The position numbers were made by a program, and so were the translations under genes. The notes below the pieces were generated by a model, which saw only the letters and a program-made list of their open reading frames with translations, did not search any database and was not told where the DNA came from. Below, piece by piece: positions 52,587 through 61,180 of a DNA stretch of 64,000 bases (positions are counted from its first letter, which is position 1; each line of letters starts with the position of its first letter). Origin of the DNA: DSOS01 sp035286585 (GTDB lineage Bacteria > Chloroflexota > Anaerolineae > Anaerolineales > UBA4823); NCBI GenBank assembly GCA_035286585.1, contig DATEDC010000195.1, forward strand, positions 1 to 64,000, written 5' to 3'.

Positions 52587-52602
52587 CCATCCGTATGGAT
52601 GG
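52587..52602 (+). promoter_or_regulatory. Hairpin in the rho leader
   Basis: CCATCC and GGATGG around GTAT, about 60 bases before the rho ATG. The flanking leader is rich in C and T, the kind of RNA that Rho binds. Confidence 0.35.
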
Positions 52603-52660
52603 GTCTCGACAGTTCAACCTGATTGAGTTAAGCTAACCTTACCACATCGAGAATAGGAAT

Positions 52661-53938
52661 ATGAAAGTACTAGAATTAGAAAACACTCCCCTTGAAGCAT
52701 TGCGCCAGAAGGCCAAAGATTTAAACGTTCACAATGCGAACCGCATGAAGAAGGAAGATTTAATCCTTCGCATCCAGCAGGCTCAAGCCGAGATGGATGG
52801 AATGGAAGTTCGCGGCGGCATTTTAGAGATTATGAGCGAGGGGATCGGATTCCTGCGCTCAAGTCACTACCAGCCAGGTCCCTATGATATTTATGTATCT
52901 CAATCGCAGATCCGCAGATACAACCTCAGAAATGGCGACCTGATCATTGGTCATGTCCGCCCACCGCGCGAGTCGGAAAGGCATTACGGGTTGCTGCGCG
53001 TGCAGAACATCAACGGCGTGGACCCAGAAGAAGCCCGGCACAGGCCAACCTTCGAATCGCTCACCCCAATCTTCCCGGAAATGCGTTTTGATTTGGAGAC
53101 AGACAGACATACTCTAGCAACACGGCTGATCAACCTGGTTACCCCCATCGGACGTGGACAGCGCGGCTTGATCGTATCGCCGCCCAAGGCAGGTAAGACG
53201 ACCATTCTCAAGCAGATTGCCAACTCGATCTCGACCAAATATCCGGAAGTGCATCTGATGGTCGCCTTAATTGGTGAGCGCCCGGAAGAGGTTACCGACA
53301 TGGATCGCTCGGTAGATGCTGAGGTGATCTCCTCGACCTTCGATGAGCCGGTAACTTCTCACGTGCGCGTGGCTGAGATGGTATTGGAGCGCGCCAAACG
53401 TCTTGTAGAAGTTGGTCGCGACGTGGTCATCTTGATGGATTCGATTACCCGCCTGGCCCGCGCCTATAACCTGGTGGTCACACCATCGGGTCGTACACTT
53501 TCCGGGGGTATCGATCCATCAGCCCTTTACCCGCCCAAGCGTTTCTTTGGAGCTGCCCGTAACATCGAAGAAGGCGGGTCACTGACCATCATCGCCACCT
53601 GTCTGGTGGATACAGGCTCGCGCATGGACGATGTAGTCTACGAGGAATTCAAGGGGACAGGCAACATGGAGCTGCACCTGTCCCGCCGTTTGCAGGAACG
53701 GCGGGTGTTCCCGGCGATCGATATCGAGCGTTCTTCCACCCGCCGGGAAGAGCTGCTGCTTGGTCCGGACATTACGCCCCGCGTCTGGCTCATGCGCCGG
53801 ATGTATGACCAGATGGTTAGCTCTCCGCCGCATGGAGCCGGTTTAGATCCGTCTACAGCCACTGAAGCTATATTGCAGCGGTTAAGCCGTACACAGGGTA
53901 ATCAGGAATTCCTGGAGACGCTGACCGAAGACAATTAG
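52661..53938 (+). CDS. rho: Transcription termination factor Rho
   Basis: Protein of 425 residues. The N-terminal helical part (LEALRQKAKDLNVHNANRMKKEDLI) and RNA-binding OSB fold (GGILEIMSEGIGFLRS, GPYDIYVSQSQIRRY) are followed by the ATPase core with the P-loop SPPKAGKTTIL, ALIGERPEEVTDM and VVILMDSITRLARAYN. It forms a hexamer that unwinds RNA and releases transcripts. No large insertion is present. The ATG has AGGA upstream. This window has several convergent overlapping gene ends without intrinsic terminators, where Rho may be needed. Confidence 0.97.
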   Translation: MKVLELENTPLEALRQKAKDLNVHNANRMKKEDLILRIQQAQAEMDGMEVRGGILEIMSEGIGFLRSSHYQPGPYDIYVSQSQIRRYNLRNGDLIIGHVRPPRESERHYGLLRVQNINGVDPEEARHRPTFESLTPIFPEMRFDLETDRHTLATRLINLVTPIGRGQRGLIVSPPKAGKTTILKQIANSISTKYPEVHLMVALIGERPEEVTDMDRSVDAEVISSTFDEPVTSHVRVAEMVLERAKRLVEVGRDVVILMDSITRLARAYNLVVTPSGRTLSGGIDPSALYPPKRFFGAARNIEEGGSLTIIATCLVDTGSRMDDVVYEEFKGTGNMELHLSRRLQERRVFPAIDIERSSTRREELLLGPDITPRVWLMRRMYDQMVSSPPHGAGLDPSTATEAILQRLSRTQGNQEFLETLTEDN

Positions 53939-53952
53939 CCCCGGACCCCGGA

Positions 53953-55056
53953 TTGTCTGAAGATCATTTAGACCTCACCCCGCAGCCGAGCAAATCCAGC
54001 GGGATTGTCCCTATCATCGCCTGGTTTGGCGCGTTGACCCTGGTCGCTGCGGCAGTCTACCTGGGCTGGCGCAGGAGCAGCCCGGGCGTTCCAGAGACGG
54101 CTATTGAACCGGCTGTTGCCCAGGCAGCTTTGGGGTCGGAAGCGATGGGTGAGACCGTCGAGTCTCTGCCTGAGACCACCTTTGCTGAAGGCAGCCTGGC
54201 AGTCTCTCGCAAAGCGATGGTGCATACCATCATACCTGACAGGCCAAGCGAGGAGGTGCGGAATTATGTCGTTGTCACAGGGGATTCGGTTTTCGAGATC
54301 GCAAAAAACTTCAATATCAAGCCCGAGACCCTGCTGTGGGCAAATTACGATCTGCTGAATGATAACCCGGATACCATCTCCATCAGCATGGAACTCAAAG
54401 TGCCGCCTGTTGATGGGGTGTATTATCTCGCCCAGGAGGGGGACACCCTGGAAAGCATCGCCGTCCGCTTCGAAGCCAAGGTCGAGGATATTCTCAACTG
54501 GTCGGCTAATCAACTGGACCTGACCCAGCCAGAGATCCAACCTGGCACCTGGCTGATGGTCCCCGGGGGGCACCGCGAGTTTCGACAGTGGATCATCCCT
54601 GTAATCCCCCGCGGTAGCGCAGGCGTTTCAAAGTCTGTTTATGGCGCTGGCGCGTGCGAAGGCAGTTACGACGGCGCGTATGGCACCGGCGCGTTTATCT
54701 GGCCGGCTGGCAACCACTATCTCTCCGGGAATGATTATTGGGGCGGGCACCTGGGCATCGATATCGCCGCCGGAGAAGGGGCTGCGGTATACGCTGCGGA
54801 CAGCGGGGTGGTCGTATTCGCCGGCTGGGCAACAGGAGGTTATGGCTACACGGTCATGATCGATCATGGCAATGGTTATCAGACTTTATATGCCCATATG
54901 AGCAGCCTGCGCGCTTCTTGTGGGCAAAGCGTTGGGCAGGGAGGAGTAATCGGTTATGCGGGCAGCACCGGCGATTCAACCGGAGCTCACCTGCATTTCG
55001 AGGTGCGCTATTTTGGCGGCTTTGTCAGCCCATGGTACGTACTTCCCGCGCCTTAA
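53953..55056 (+). CDS. LysM-M23 peptidoglycan endopeptidase
   Basis: Protein of 367 residues with one N-terminal membrane helix (about 20-38) and two LysM domains (YVVVTGDSVFEIAKNFNIKP... and YYLAQEGDTLESIAVRFEAK...). The C-terminal M23 domain has GHLGIDIAAGEG (zinc ligands H and D) and HLHFEVRYFG (HxH). It should cut peptidoglycan cross-bridges at the cell surface. The start is a TTG at 53953; a later start would lose part of the N-terminus. It follows rho by 14 bp. Confidence 0.92.
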   Translation: MSEDHLDLTPQPSKSSGIVPIIAWFGALTLVAAAVYLGWRRSSPGVPETAIEPAVAQAALGSEAMGETVESLPETTFAEGSLAVSRKAMVHTIIPDRPSEEVRNYVVVTGDSVFEIAKNFNIKPETLLWANYDLLNDNPDTISISMELKVPPVDGVYYLAQEGDTLESIAVRFEAKVEDILNWSANQLDLTQPEIQPGTWLMVPGGHREFRQWIIPVIPRGSAGVSKSVYGAGACEGSYDGAYGTGAFIWPAGNHYLSGNDYWGGHLGIDIAAGEGAAVYAADSGVVVFAGWATGGYGYTVMIDHGNGYQTLYAHMSSLRASCGQSVGQGGVIGYAGSTGDSTGAHLHFEVRYFGGFVSPWYVLPAP

Positions 55057-55137
55057 AGGCTGCGCCAACCAAGGTATTAGCGCCCGACCGGCAACCTGCC
55101 GCTACGTTCGTGAAACCTTCTAAGTGAGGCGATTAAG

Positions 55138-55326
55138 ATGGCAAAATACGACCCTGAACTTGATACTGATATCATCGCGGAGACTGAAAACTACCTGGCC
55201 TGGCAAGCGGAGGAGCCAGATGGAGAAGTCACCTTCCACCTGGAATTAAATAACGTCACCATCCATTTTTTCCGGGAGGAATGGGAGGAATTCTTGAAGC
55301 TGGTCCGGGCGATCCCTCAATCATGA
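55138..55326 (+). CDS. Small acidic protein of unknown function
   Basis: The 62-residue protein reads ETENYLAWQAEEPDGEVTFHLELNNVTIHFFREEWEEFLKLV and has many acidic and aromatic residues. I believe short proteins of this kind occur in Chloroflexota and cyanobacteria but cannot name a family. GTGAGG is suitably placed before the ATG. It follows the M23 peptidase gene by 81 bp and may share its transcript. Confidence 0.68.
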   Translation: MAKYDPELDTDIIAETENYLAWQAEEPDGEVTFHLELNNVTIHFFREEWEEFLKLVRAIPQS

Positions 55327-55367
55327 TATCGATCGGTTAGTGCGAGCCAGCTTATCCTCAGGAGCGG

Positions 55368-56984
55368 TCAGGGCGCTATTTTTTCCACGTAGGGTATTAC
55401 CCCCTGGCATGGGATGGTGAACTGCGAGCGCACCTCGTCCCAGAGCAAGCGCCTACCGTTGGCATTCCAGGCCTGATGGACCGCGTAGGACAAGCAACCC
55501 GGGCCGGCGTGGTAGTTCGCAATTGTCAGGCGCCACAGGTCCTGGTAATTGCTCACCGTCCCGGCGATTTTTCCCGTTGCATTATAAACAATCTGCGCTA
55601 CCTGCTCGCAGTTCGCCAGCAATGTATTTGCAAACAATGACACACTGAAATCCACGTTCGTCAGGTCTATCCCTTGCTGGCAGGCCGGGCAATCGGCTCT
55701 GGCTTGAGCGGCGAGCGCCCCGCGCAGCATGGCCTGTTCCTCAGGTTTCAAGTTTAGGTAGCCGCGTTTGCAGGTATCCTGGGCAAGGATAAGCGGGCAT
55801 AACTGGTTGTAAAAGGAGGGGTCCCACTGCAGGATTGTATCCGCGCCGTTGTCCGTGATTTGACCCAGGCCAAACTCATTTGGTACCCGGAACATGCCTG
55901 GCCAAAACTGGGATTCCTGGGCGAACAGGTTTTTCATCAAGGTTGCCGGGACACCGCTCTCCTTGGCGATTGCGATAATCCGGCTGTCGAACTGGTTTTG
56001 CCAGGTTTCCAACGCAGGCCTGGCAGTTTCTAAGCCACATGCATCGGCGTAGCCATTGGGTTGCAGTCCGCCGGTGGGGCAGGCGGAGGCGTTAACAACA
56101 CCCTGGGCAATTAAGCGCCCAGCGAGATAATAATAGGGCTGGTTCGAGGAGAGCAAATTAGAGTGATCGGGGGTCGAAAGCCAGCCTGTCAACCCTCCAA
56201 CGGGAGGGAACGCCCGCCAGGTCTGAGAACAACTGGCCAGCCGGGCGCCGCGCCACTGGCTGCTCAAGACATCCACATACCAGCCCGAGCCGCGCGGCAC
56301 CGGCGATACCCCGCTTTCTATCACCCGCACCTGAGCTTTGAATGTGCGGCTTACATCACCATAGCTGGATTTAGCCACAAATTCTACTTCAACCCCCTCC
56401 GTCGACGTCACCCGTAATGGAATGGCGCAGGTGGATCCCTCACAGGCGAAGGGCTGGTTATTATACAGTCCCTCTATCGCAGTGATCTGCTCATTGGGCA
56501 GTGGCTCCTCGCCCGTCAGGAGCAATTTCGGTAATTTCTCGCAGCGATTCTGCGGGGGGACGGGCTCGCAGCCATCCAGACTGACCCAAACCTGGAGAGG
56601 CGGGAGGGTCACCAGCATCTCCTTTGTTTTGGGCGAGGAGGTGACCAGGTGTAAATATAACCCTTCACACGAACCGGTCTTCAAATTTCCTTTGAGAAGA
56701 TTTTTGCAAGGGGGTGTAGCCAGCCATTGGGCTTGCAGGTCTGCACCGCAAGCCTTATACACCTCCGTGCTGGTGGGCAGCCCCTCATGATCGCTGAGGA
56801 TTTGGCAGAGAATCATGTTGTCCGTCCAGCTCAGCAGCCACCACTGGTATTCGGTATAAGAAACAATGATCTTCGTTTGGCGAGTGGATGTTTGAGCGGG
56901 GGCGCGTTCATAGATCACCGCTGTCATGCCGATGAAAGCAAGTAAGAAACACGCGGCTTTAAAAATTCTTCGCGGCCCCTTCAT
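55368..56984 (-). CDS. Secreted protein with SLT-like C-terminal domain
   Basis: Protein of 538 residues with a signal peptide. The first 300 residues carry many Cys residues and no recognised domain. The C-terminal part has LFAQESQFWPGMF and EFGLGQITDNGADTILQW, which match the catalytic Glu region and the GLxQI motif of soluble lytic transglycosylases. TIANYHAGPGCL fits the third SLT block. It may cleave peptidoglycan. The ATG lies about 9 bases after a consensus promoter, so the leader is very short. Confidence 0.75.
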   Translation of the reverse strand: MKGPRRIFKAACFLLAFIGMTAVIYERAPAQTSTRQTKIIVSYTEYQWWLLSWTDNMILCQILSDHEGLPTSTEVYKACGADLQAQWLATPPCKNLLKGNLKTGSCEGLYLHLVTSSPKTKEMLVTLPPLQVWVSLDGCEPVPPQNRCEKLPKLLLTGEEPLPNEQITAIEGLYNNQPFACEGSTCAIPLRVTSTEGVEVEFVAKSSYGDVSRTFKAQVRVIESGVSPVPRGSGWYVDVLSSQWRGARLASCSQTWRAFPPVGGLTGWLSTPDHSNLLSSNQPYYYLAGRLIAQGVVNASACPTGGLQPNGYADACGLETARPALETWQNQFDSRIIAIAKESGVPATLMKNLFAQESQFWPGMFRVPNEFGLGQITDNGADTILQWDPSFYNQLCPLILAQDTCKRGYLNLKPEEQAMLRGALAAQARADCPACQQGIDLTNVDFSVSLFANTLLANCEQVAQIVYNATGKIAGTVSNYQDLWRLTIANYHAGPGCLSYAVHQAWNANGRRLLWDEVRSQFTIPCQGVIPYVEKIAP

Positions 56985-56993
56985 CTACTAAGA

Positions 56994-57022
56994 AAAATAA
57001 CATGAGATGATATGCTTGTCAA
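56994..57022 (-). promoter_or_regulatory. Consensus promoter for the SLT-like gene
   Basis: On the minus strand TTGACA (57022-57017), 17-bp spacer, TATTTT (56999-56994), then 9 bases to the ATG at 56984. The mRNA would be near-leaderless. It faces the promoter at 57067-57095. Confidence 0.7.
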
Positions 57023-57066
57023 CACGCAAATCAGGCGCGCTTATCAAAAATGAACGTTATCCTCAC

Positions 57067-57095
57067 TTGCACAGGCTTAAGGCCCATGATACACT
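57067..57095 (+). promoter_or_regulatory. Promoter giving a leaderless mRNA for the Roadblock/IS200-like gene
   Basis: TTGCAC at 57067-57072, 17-bp spacer, TGA-TACACT ending at 57095, then only 6 bases to the ATG at 57102. There is no Shine-Dalgarno sequence. Confidence 0.65.
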
Positions 57096-57101
57096 CTAAA
57101 A

Positions 57102-58298
57102 ATGGCAGAATATTTGTTCCCCTGGCTGTCGGATGTCGACCGCGCCGCCCAATACCTGGCCAGTCTATCACTGTCCACAGCCGCGCAGGCAGCCATGCTC
57201 ATCCGGGCCGAACGGCTCTGGGCTTATGCTGGCGAACTCTCGCAACCTGCAATCGAGGAACTGCTCAAGGCTGTCCTCAGGAAGAACCCGGCTGCAGGCG
57301 AAAAGGATATTACCCAGGGCTTGGATATTGCCCAGGGCAAAGACTATGCCCAGTTTGTAGCCTTAGAGTCTAGCGGCAGCGAATACCTGCTTTATAGCAC
57401 TCGATTAGATGAAGGCATGCTGCTGGCGCTGGCCTTTGATATCGAAGTACCTTTCAGCAAAATCAGATTGCAGGCTAACCGCCTGGCGAACGCGCTTAAG
57501 GCGCCGCCTGGCACGGTCTCGCTCGACCAGGATGACTTGCAGCAAGATGAAGACCGCTCCCAACTCGGGTTGCAACCATTATTCCCTCTCGAAGAACTCC
57601 CCCCGCCTACTCCTGCTCTGGCCTCCAGGCCGAGAAATGGAGAGGAGGGCTATACCAACTGGCAGCATGAGACAGAGAGCGACCCATCACGTTCTGAAGA
57701 CGATTTGCCCGGTTCTATGAAGGTTGGCGGGTTTGGGGCTCGGGAGCAGGAGACCTCGTGGGGATTCCATAACCCATCTGCGGTGCCGTCTGGTAGAGAT
57801 CTGTCTTCAAACTTCACCGCATTGGAAGAAGGTCCGTTGCCGGAGGAGCGACAGCCCCTCGATGGGGAAACGAATCTCGGGCTGCCCAAATACAAAGCCG
57901 TACAGCCGCAACTGGACATCGGTTATACATTTCTGCTTGTGCCGCGCATGCCCGCTCATCGCCTGTTGGGGGAGCTGGCTATTGCCCTGGAAGAGGATAT
58001 GCGTCAGCTATCGATGGCATTCGGATGGCGGTTAGAGCGCATGGTGATCCAAACGGAAACCCTGCAGTGGGGAGCCAGGGTAACCCCGAGCACCTCCCCC
58101 AGCCGCCTGGTCCGCCTGATCCGCAAGCATACTTCGCAAAGGTTGTTTGCCCGCTTTCCGCAACTCGAACGCGATAACCCTTCCGGTGACTTTTGGGCGC
58201 CGGGTTATCTGGTGATGAGCAGCACCCGGCCTTTGCCGGCTCAGGTAGTCAAATCTTTTGTCCAGCAGACACGTTTAAATCAAGGAGCGTCTGCTTGA
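57102..58298 (+). CDS. Roadblock-like domain fused to a degenerate IS200/IS605 transposase-like domain
   Basis: Protein of 398 residues. Residues 1-140 (AAMLIRAERLWAYAGELSQPAIEELLKAV, then YLLYSTRLDEGMLLALAFDI and IRLQANRLANAL) look like a Roadblock/LC7 fold. A linker of about 110 residues rich in acidic, Pro and Ser residues follows. Residues 275-392 (YTFLLVPRMPAHRLLGELAIALEEDM, RLVRLIRKHTSQRLFARFPQLE, FWAPGYLVMSSTRPLPAQVVKSFVQQ) resemble the Y1 transposase TnpA of IS200/IS605. The HUH histidines are replaced (QTETLQWG, about 317-324) and the catalytic Tyr position appears to be F386. No transposase ends are seen around the gene. It would be a domesticated, catalytically inactive domain, perhaps binding DNA. 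The polA gene starts 17 bp downstream. Confidence 0.68.
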   Translation: MAEYLFPWLSDVDRAAQYLASLSLSTAAQAAMLIRAERLWAYAGELSQPAIEELLKAVLRKNPAAGEKDITQGLDIAQGKDYAQFVALESSGSEYLLYSTRLDEGMLLALAFDIEVPFSKIRLQANRLANALKAPPGTVSLDQDDLQQDEDRSQLGLQPLFPLEELPPPTPALASRPRNGEEGYTNWQHETESDPSRSEDDLPGSMKVGGFGAREQETSWGFHNPSAVPSGRDLSSNFTALEEGPLPEERQPLDGETNLGLPKYKAVQPQLDIGYTFLLVPRMPAHRLLGELAIALEEDMRQLSMAFGWRLERMVIQTETLQWGARVTPSTSPSRLVRLIRKHTSQRLFARFPQLERDNPSGDFWAPGYLVMSSTRPLPAQVVKSFVQQTRLNQGASA

Positions 58299-58315
58299 GC
58301 GTTTATTGGTGAGAA

Positions 58316-61117
58316 ATGCCGCCTACGTTGTATTTAATTGACGGTCATGCCCTGGCATACCGCGCCTATTTTGCATTGTTACGCGCTTCGACGAGCGGCT
58401 TCGCCACCAGCAAAGGCGAGCCCACGGCGGGAATATTTGGCTTTACCAGCGTTTTGCTGCGCATCCTGGAGCAGGAACGTCCGGATTATCTGGCGGTCGC
58501 CTTTGATACCGGAAAAACATTCAGGGATGACCTGTATCCTGAATATAAAGGCACGCGAGCGAAGATGCCCGATGACCTGCGAGCGCAGATCGAGCGCATC
58601 CGCCAGCTTGTAGACGCGTTCAACATCCCGCGCCTGGAAGTCGAAGGCTACGAAGCTGATGATGTATTGGGAAGTGTGGCGAAGTGGGCGGTAGGCCAGG
58701 GCCTGGGGGTGAAGATTATAACGGGCGACCGGGATCTGCTCCAACTGGTGGAGGAACGCATCATCGTCAACCTGCCAGGCAAATCGCTTTCCGAGGCGCG
58801 CGACTACCTGCCCGAGCATGTGCAGGAATATCTCGGCGTGCGCCCCGATCAGGTGGTCGACTATAAAGCCCTGGTAGGCGATAAGTCTGATAATATCCCA
58901 GGTGTGGCAGGGATTGGTGAAAAAACAGCCGCCTCGCTCCTGCAATCGTATGGTAATCTCGACGAAATTTACGCCCATCTGGATGATTTATCAAAAGGCG
59001 TGCGCGAAAAGCTCGCAACGGGACGAGAGGATGCTTACCTGAGCCAGCAGCTATCCAAAATTGTCACTAATCTCTCGATACCCCTGGATCTTGAGCAGGC
59101 TCGCCCACACGATTTCGATCCCGGGCGCATTGAAGCCCTCTTCAGGGAATTGGAATTCCGCACCTTGTTGGGCCGGCTGAGCAGCCTGATGCAGTCCTTT
59201 GGGTTATCCCAAGCTCAGGCAGGTCGCCAGTTGGGCTTATTCCAGGAACCTGCGCCGCAGGTTATACAGCCAGCGCCGCCCTCTTCAGAGAGATTGAGCG
59301 CGCAGGTGGTCGATACGCCCGAATCGTTGCAGGCATTGGTAAGCCGCCTGGAGCAGGCGCAGGTGATCGCCTTCGATACCGAGACCACCTCCACGGACCA
59401 AATGCTGGCTGATCTGGTGGGAATCGCCCTGGCCGTGGATGGTGACAGCAGCTATTACATTCCAGTGGGTCACCGCAGAGAACTGGGCCAACAGCTGCCG
59501 CTGGAGACCGTCATCGAAGCCCTGCGTAAACCACTGACAGATGCGAAGATACCTAAAGCGGGGCATAACTTGAAATACGATTTCATCCTGCTGGCCCGGA
59601 ATGGGTTGAGGGTAACCCCGCTCTCGTTCGATTCGATGATCGCCGAGTGGTTGATAAACCCGGCTTCGCGCAACCTGGGCTTGAAGAACCTGGCGTGGAT
59701 CCGCTTGAATTTCAAGATGACAGACATCGAAGATCTGATCGGGAAGGGCAGAAATCAAATCAGCATGGCCGAGGTAGCGATCGATCGGGCGGTCTCTTAC
59801 GCGGGAGCGGACGTGAAGGCGGTGCTCCGCCTGATGCCGGTGCTGCAGGGCGAGCTGGAAAAATGCCAGGAGACCAAATTATTCTATGAATTGGAAATGC
59901 CCCTGGTCGAAATTCTGGCAGATATGGAGATGAACGGCATAGTCCTGGACACGCAGTTCCTGGCCACCATGTCTGCCCAACTGCAAGCTCGCCTGGACCA
60001 GATCGAGGATCAGATCCACCGGGTGTCTGGCGATACGTTTAACATCAATTCACCGCAACAGCTCTCCGAGGTCCTTTTTAAGCGGTTGGGGATCCAGCCT
60101 CCTGACCGAACCCAGAAGACCGCCAGCGGGTTTTATTCCACATCAGCGGAGGTGCTGGAAGCGTTGAGCGGAAAACATCCCATGGTGGACTGGGTTTTAG
60201 AATATCGAGAACTCTCGAAATTAAAATCCACCTATCTCGATGCTCTGCCATTGCAGGTGAATCCTGCGACCGGGCGAGTGCACACCTCGTACAACCAGAC
60301 CGGGTCGGTCACTGGAAGGATCGCCTCCTCGAATCCAAACCTGCAAAATATCCCCATCAGAACCGAGCTGGGCAAACAGGTCCGCCAGGGGTTCGTGGCA
60401 GCCCCCGGACTGAGTTTACTCTCGGTGGATTATTCGCAGATCGAGCTGCGCATCGTCGCCCACATCTCGGGGGACGAAGCCATGCTGGCTGCGTTCCGAG
60501 CCGGACAGGACATCCACGCGGCTACAGCCGCAAGGATACTTGGCATCCCGATAGAATCAATCACCCCGGATCAGCGCCGGCACGCCAAGGCGATTAACTT
60601 CGGGTTGATCTACGGGATGAGCGCTTATGGATTGACTCGTACAACCGACCTGACCCTGGCGGAAGCGGAGGATTTCGTCGAGTCGTATTTTCACCAGTTT
60701 CCCGGCGTCAAGCGCTACCTGGACTCGATGCGCCGCCAGGCCGTGGAGCGCGAGTATGTGGAGACTTTATTGGGTCGCAGGCGTTACTTTCCAGGCCTGA
60801 AGAATCAAAGCAACCGCAATATTCGCAATCGCGAAGAACGCGAGGCAATCAATGCCCCCATCCAGGGCGCGGCTGCGGATATCATCAAAATCGCCATGCT
60901 GCGGGTACCCGCTGCCCTGGCAGAAGCGGGTTTGTCAGCGCGCATGCTGCTGCAGGTCCATGACGAGCTGGTCCTGGAGTGCCCAGAGGAGGAATTGAAT
61001 GCCACGGCTCGCTGGGTTCGGGAGGTGATGGAATCAGCCTACCAATTGAAGATACCCTTGCTGACGGAAGCGCGCAGCGGCCTGAACTGGGGAGAAATGG
61101 TGCCGGTGGCTGATTAA
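58316..61117 (+). CDS. polA: DNA polymerase I
   Basis: Protein of 933 residues with all three parts. The 5' nuclease has DGHALAYRAYFA, GYEADDVLGSVAK and TGDRDLLQL. The 3'-5' exonuclease is probably active: FDTETTSTD, GHNLKYDF and SYAGADVKAV carry the metal ligands. The polymerase has YSQIELRIVAHISGD (motif A), RRHAKAINFGLIYGMSAYGL (O helix) and QVHDELVLE (motif C). It starts 17 bp after the Roadblock/IS200-like gene, so the two are probably one transcript. Confidence 0.97.
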   Translation: MPPTLYLIDGHALAYRAYFALLRASTSGFATSKGEPTAGIFGFTSVLLRILEQERPDYLAVAFDTGKTFRDDLYPEYKGTRAKMPDDLRAQIERIRQLVDAFNIPRLEVEGYEADDVLGSVAKWAVGQGLGVKIITGDRDLLQLVEERIIVNLPGKSLSEARDYLPEHVQEYLGVRPDQVVDYKALVGDKSDNIPGVAGIGEKTAASLLQSYGNLDEIYAHLDDLSKGVREKLATGREDAYLSQQLSKIVTNLSIPLDLEQARPHDFDPGRIEALFRELEFRTLLGRLSSLMQSFGLSQAQAGRQLGLFQEPAPQVIQPAPPSSERLSAQVVDTPESLQALVSRLEQAQVIAFDTETTSTDQMLADLVGIALAVDGDSSYYIPVGHRRELGQQLPLETVIEALRKPLTDAKIPKAGHNLKYDFILLARNGLRVTPLSFDSMIAEWLINPASRNLGLKNLAWIRLNFKMTDIEDLIGKGRNQISMAEVAIDRAVSYAGADVKAVLRLMPVLQGELEKCQETKLFYELEMPLVEILADMEMNGIVLDTQFLATMSAQLQARLDQIEDQIHRVSGDTFNINSPQQLSEVLFKRLGIQPPDRTQKTASGFYSTSAEVLEALSGKHPMVDWVLEYRELSKLKSTYLDALPLQVNPATGRVHTSYNQTGSVTGRIASSNPNLQNIPIRTELGKQVRQGFVAAPGLSLLSVDYSQIELRIVAHISGDEAMLAAFRAGQDIHAATAARILGIPIESITPDQRRHAKAINFGLIYGMSAYGLTRTTDLTLAEAEDFVESYFHQFPGVKRYLDSMRRQAVEREYVETLLGRRRYFPGLKNQSNRNIRNREEREAINAPIQGAAADIIKIAMLRVPAALAEAGLSARMLLQVHDELVLECPEEELNATARWVREVMESAYQLKIPLLTEARSGLNWGEMVPVAD

Positions 61118-61180
61118 GCTATCGAACGCGATACTGGCGTTGTGCTCCTTTTTCAAATGGGATAGTTTGCAGGAGTTGTT

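Larger units (their letters stand above)
52265..52660 (+). other. Long leader/intergenic region upstream of rho (about 400 bp)
   Basis: No coding sequence was recognised. A TATAAT occurs at about 52335-52340 without a -35, and a better promoter lies at 52481-52509. A 6-bp hairpin lies at 52587-52602. Rho genes are often autoregulated in their leaders, so a leader of this length may be functional. Confidence 0.55.

Noticed and set aside
57102..58298. An active IS200/IS605 element
   Set aside because: The catalytic His and Tyr are missing, there is a long unrelated N-terminus, and no subterminal hairpin ends or TnpB gene are seen nearby.
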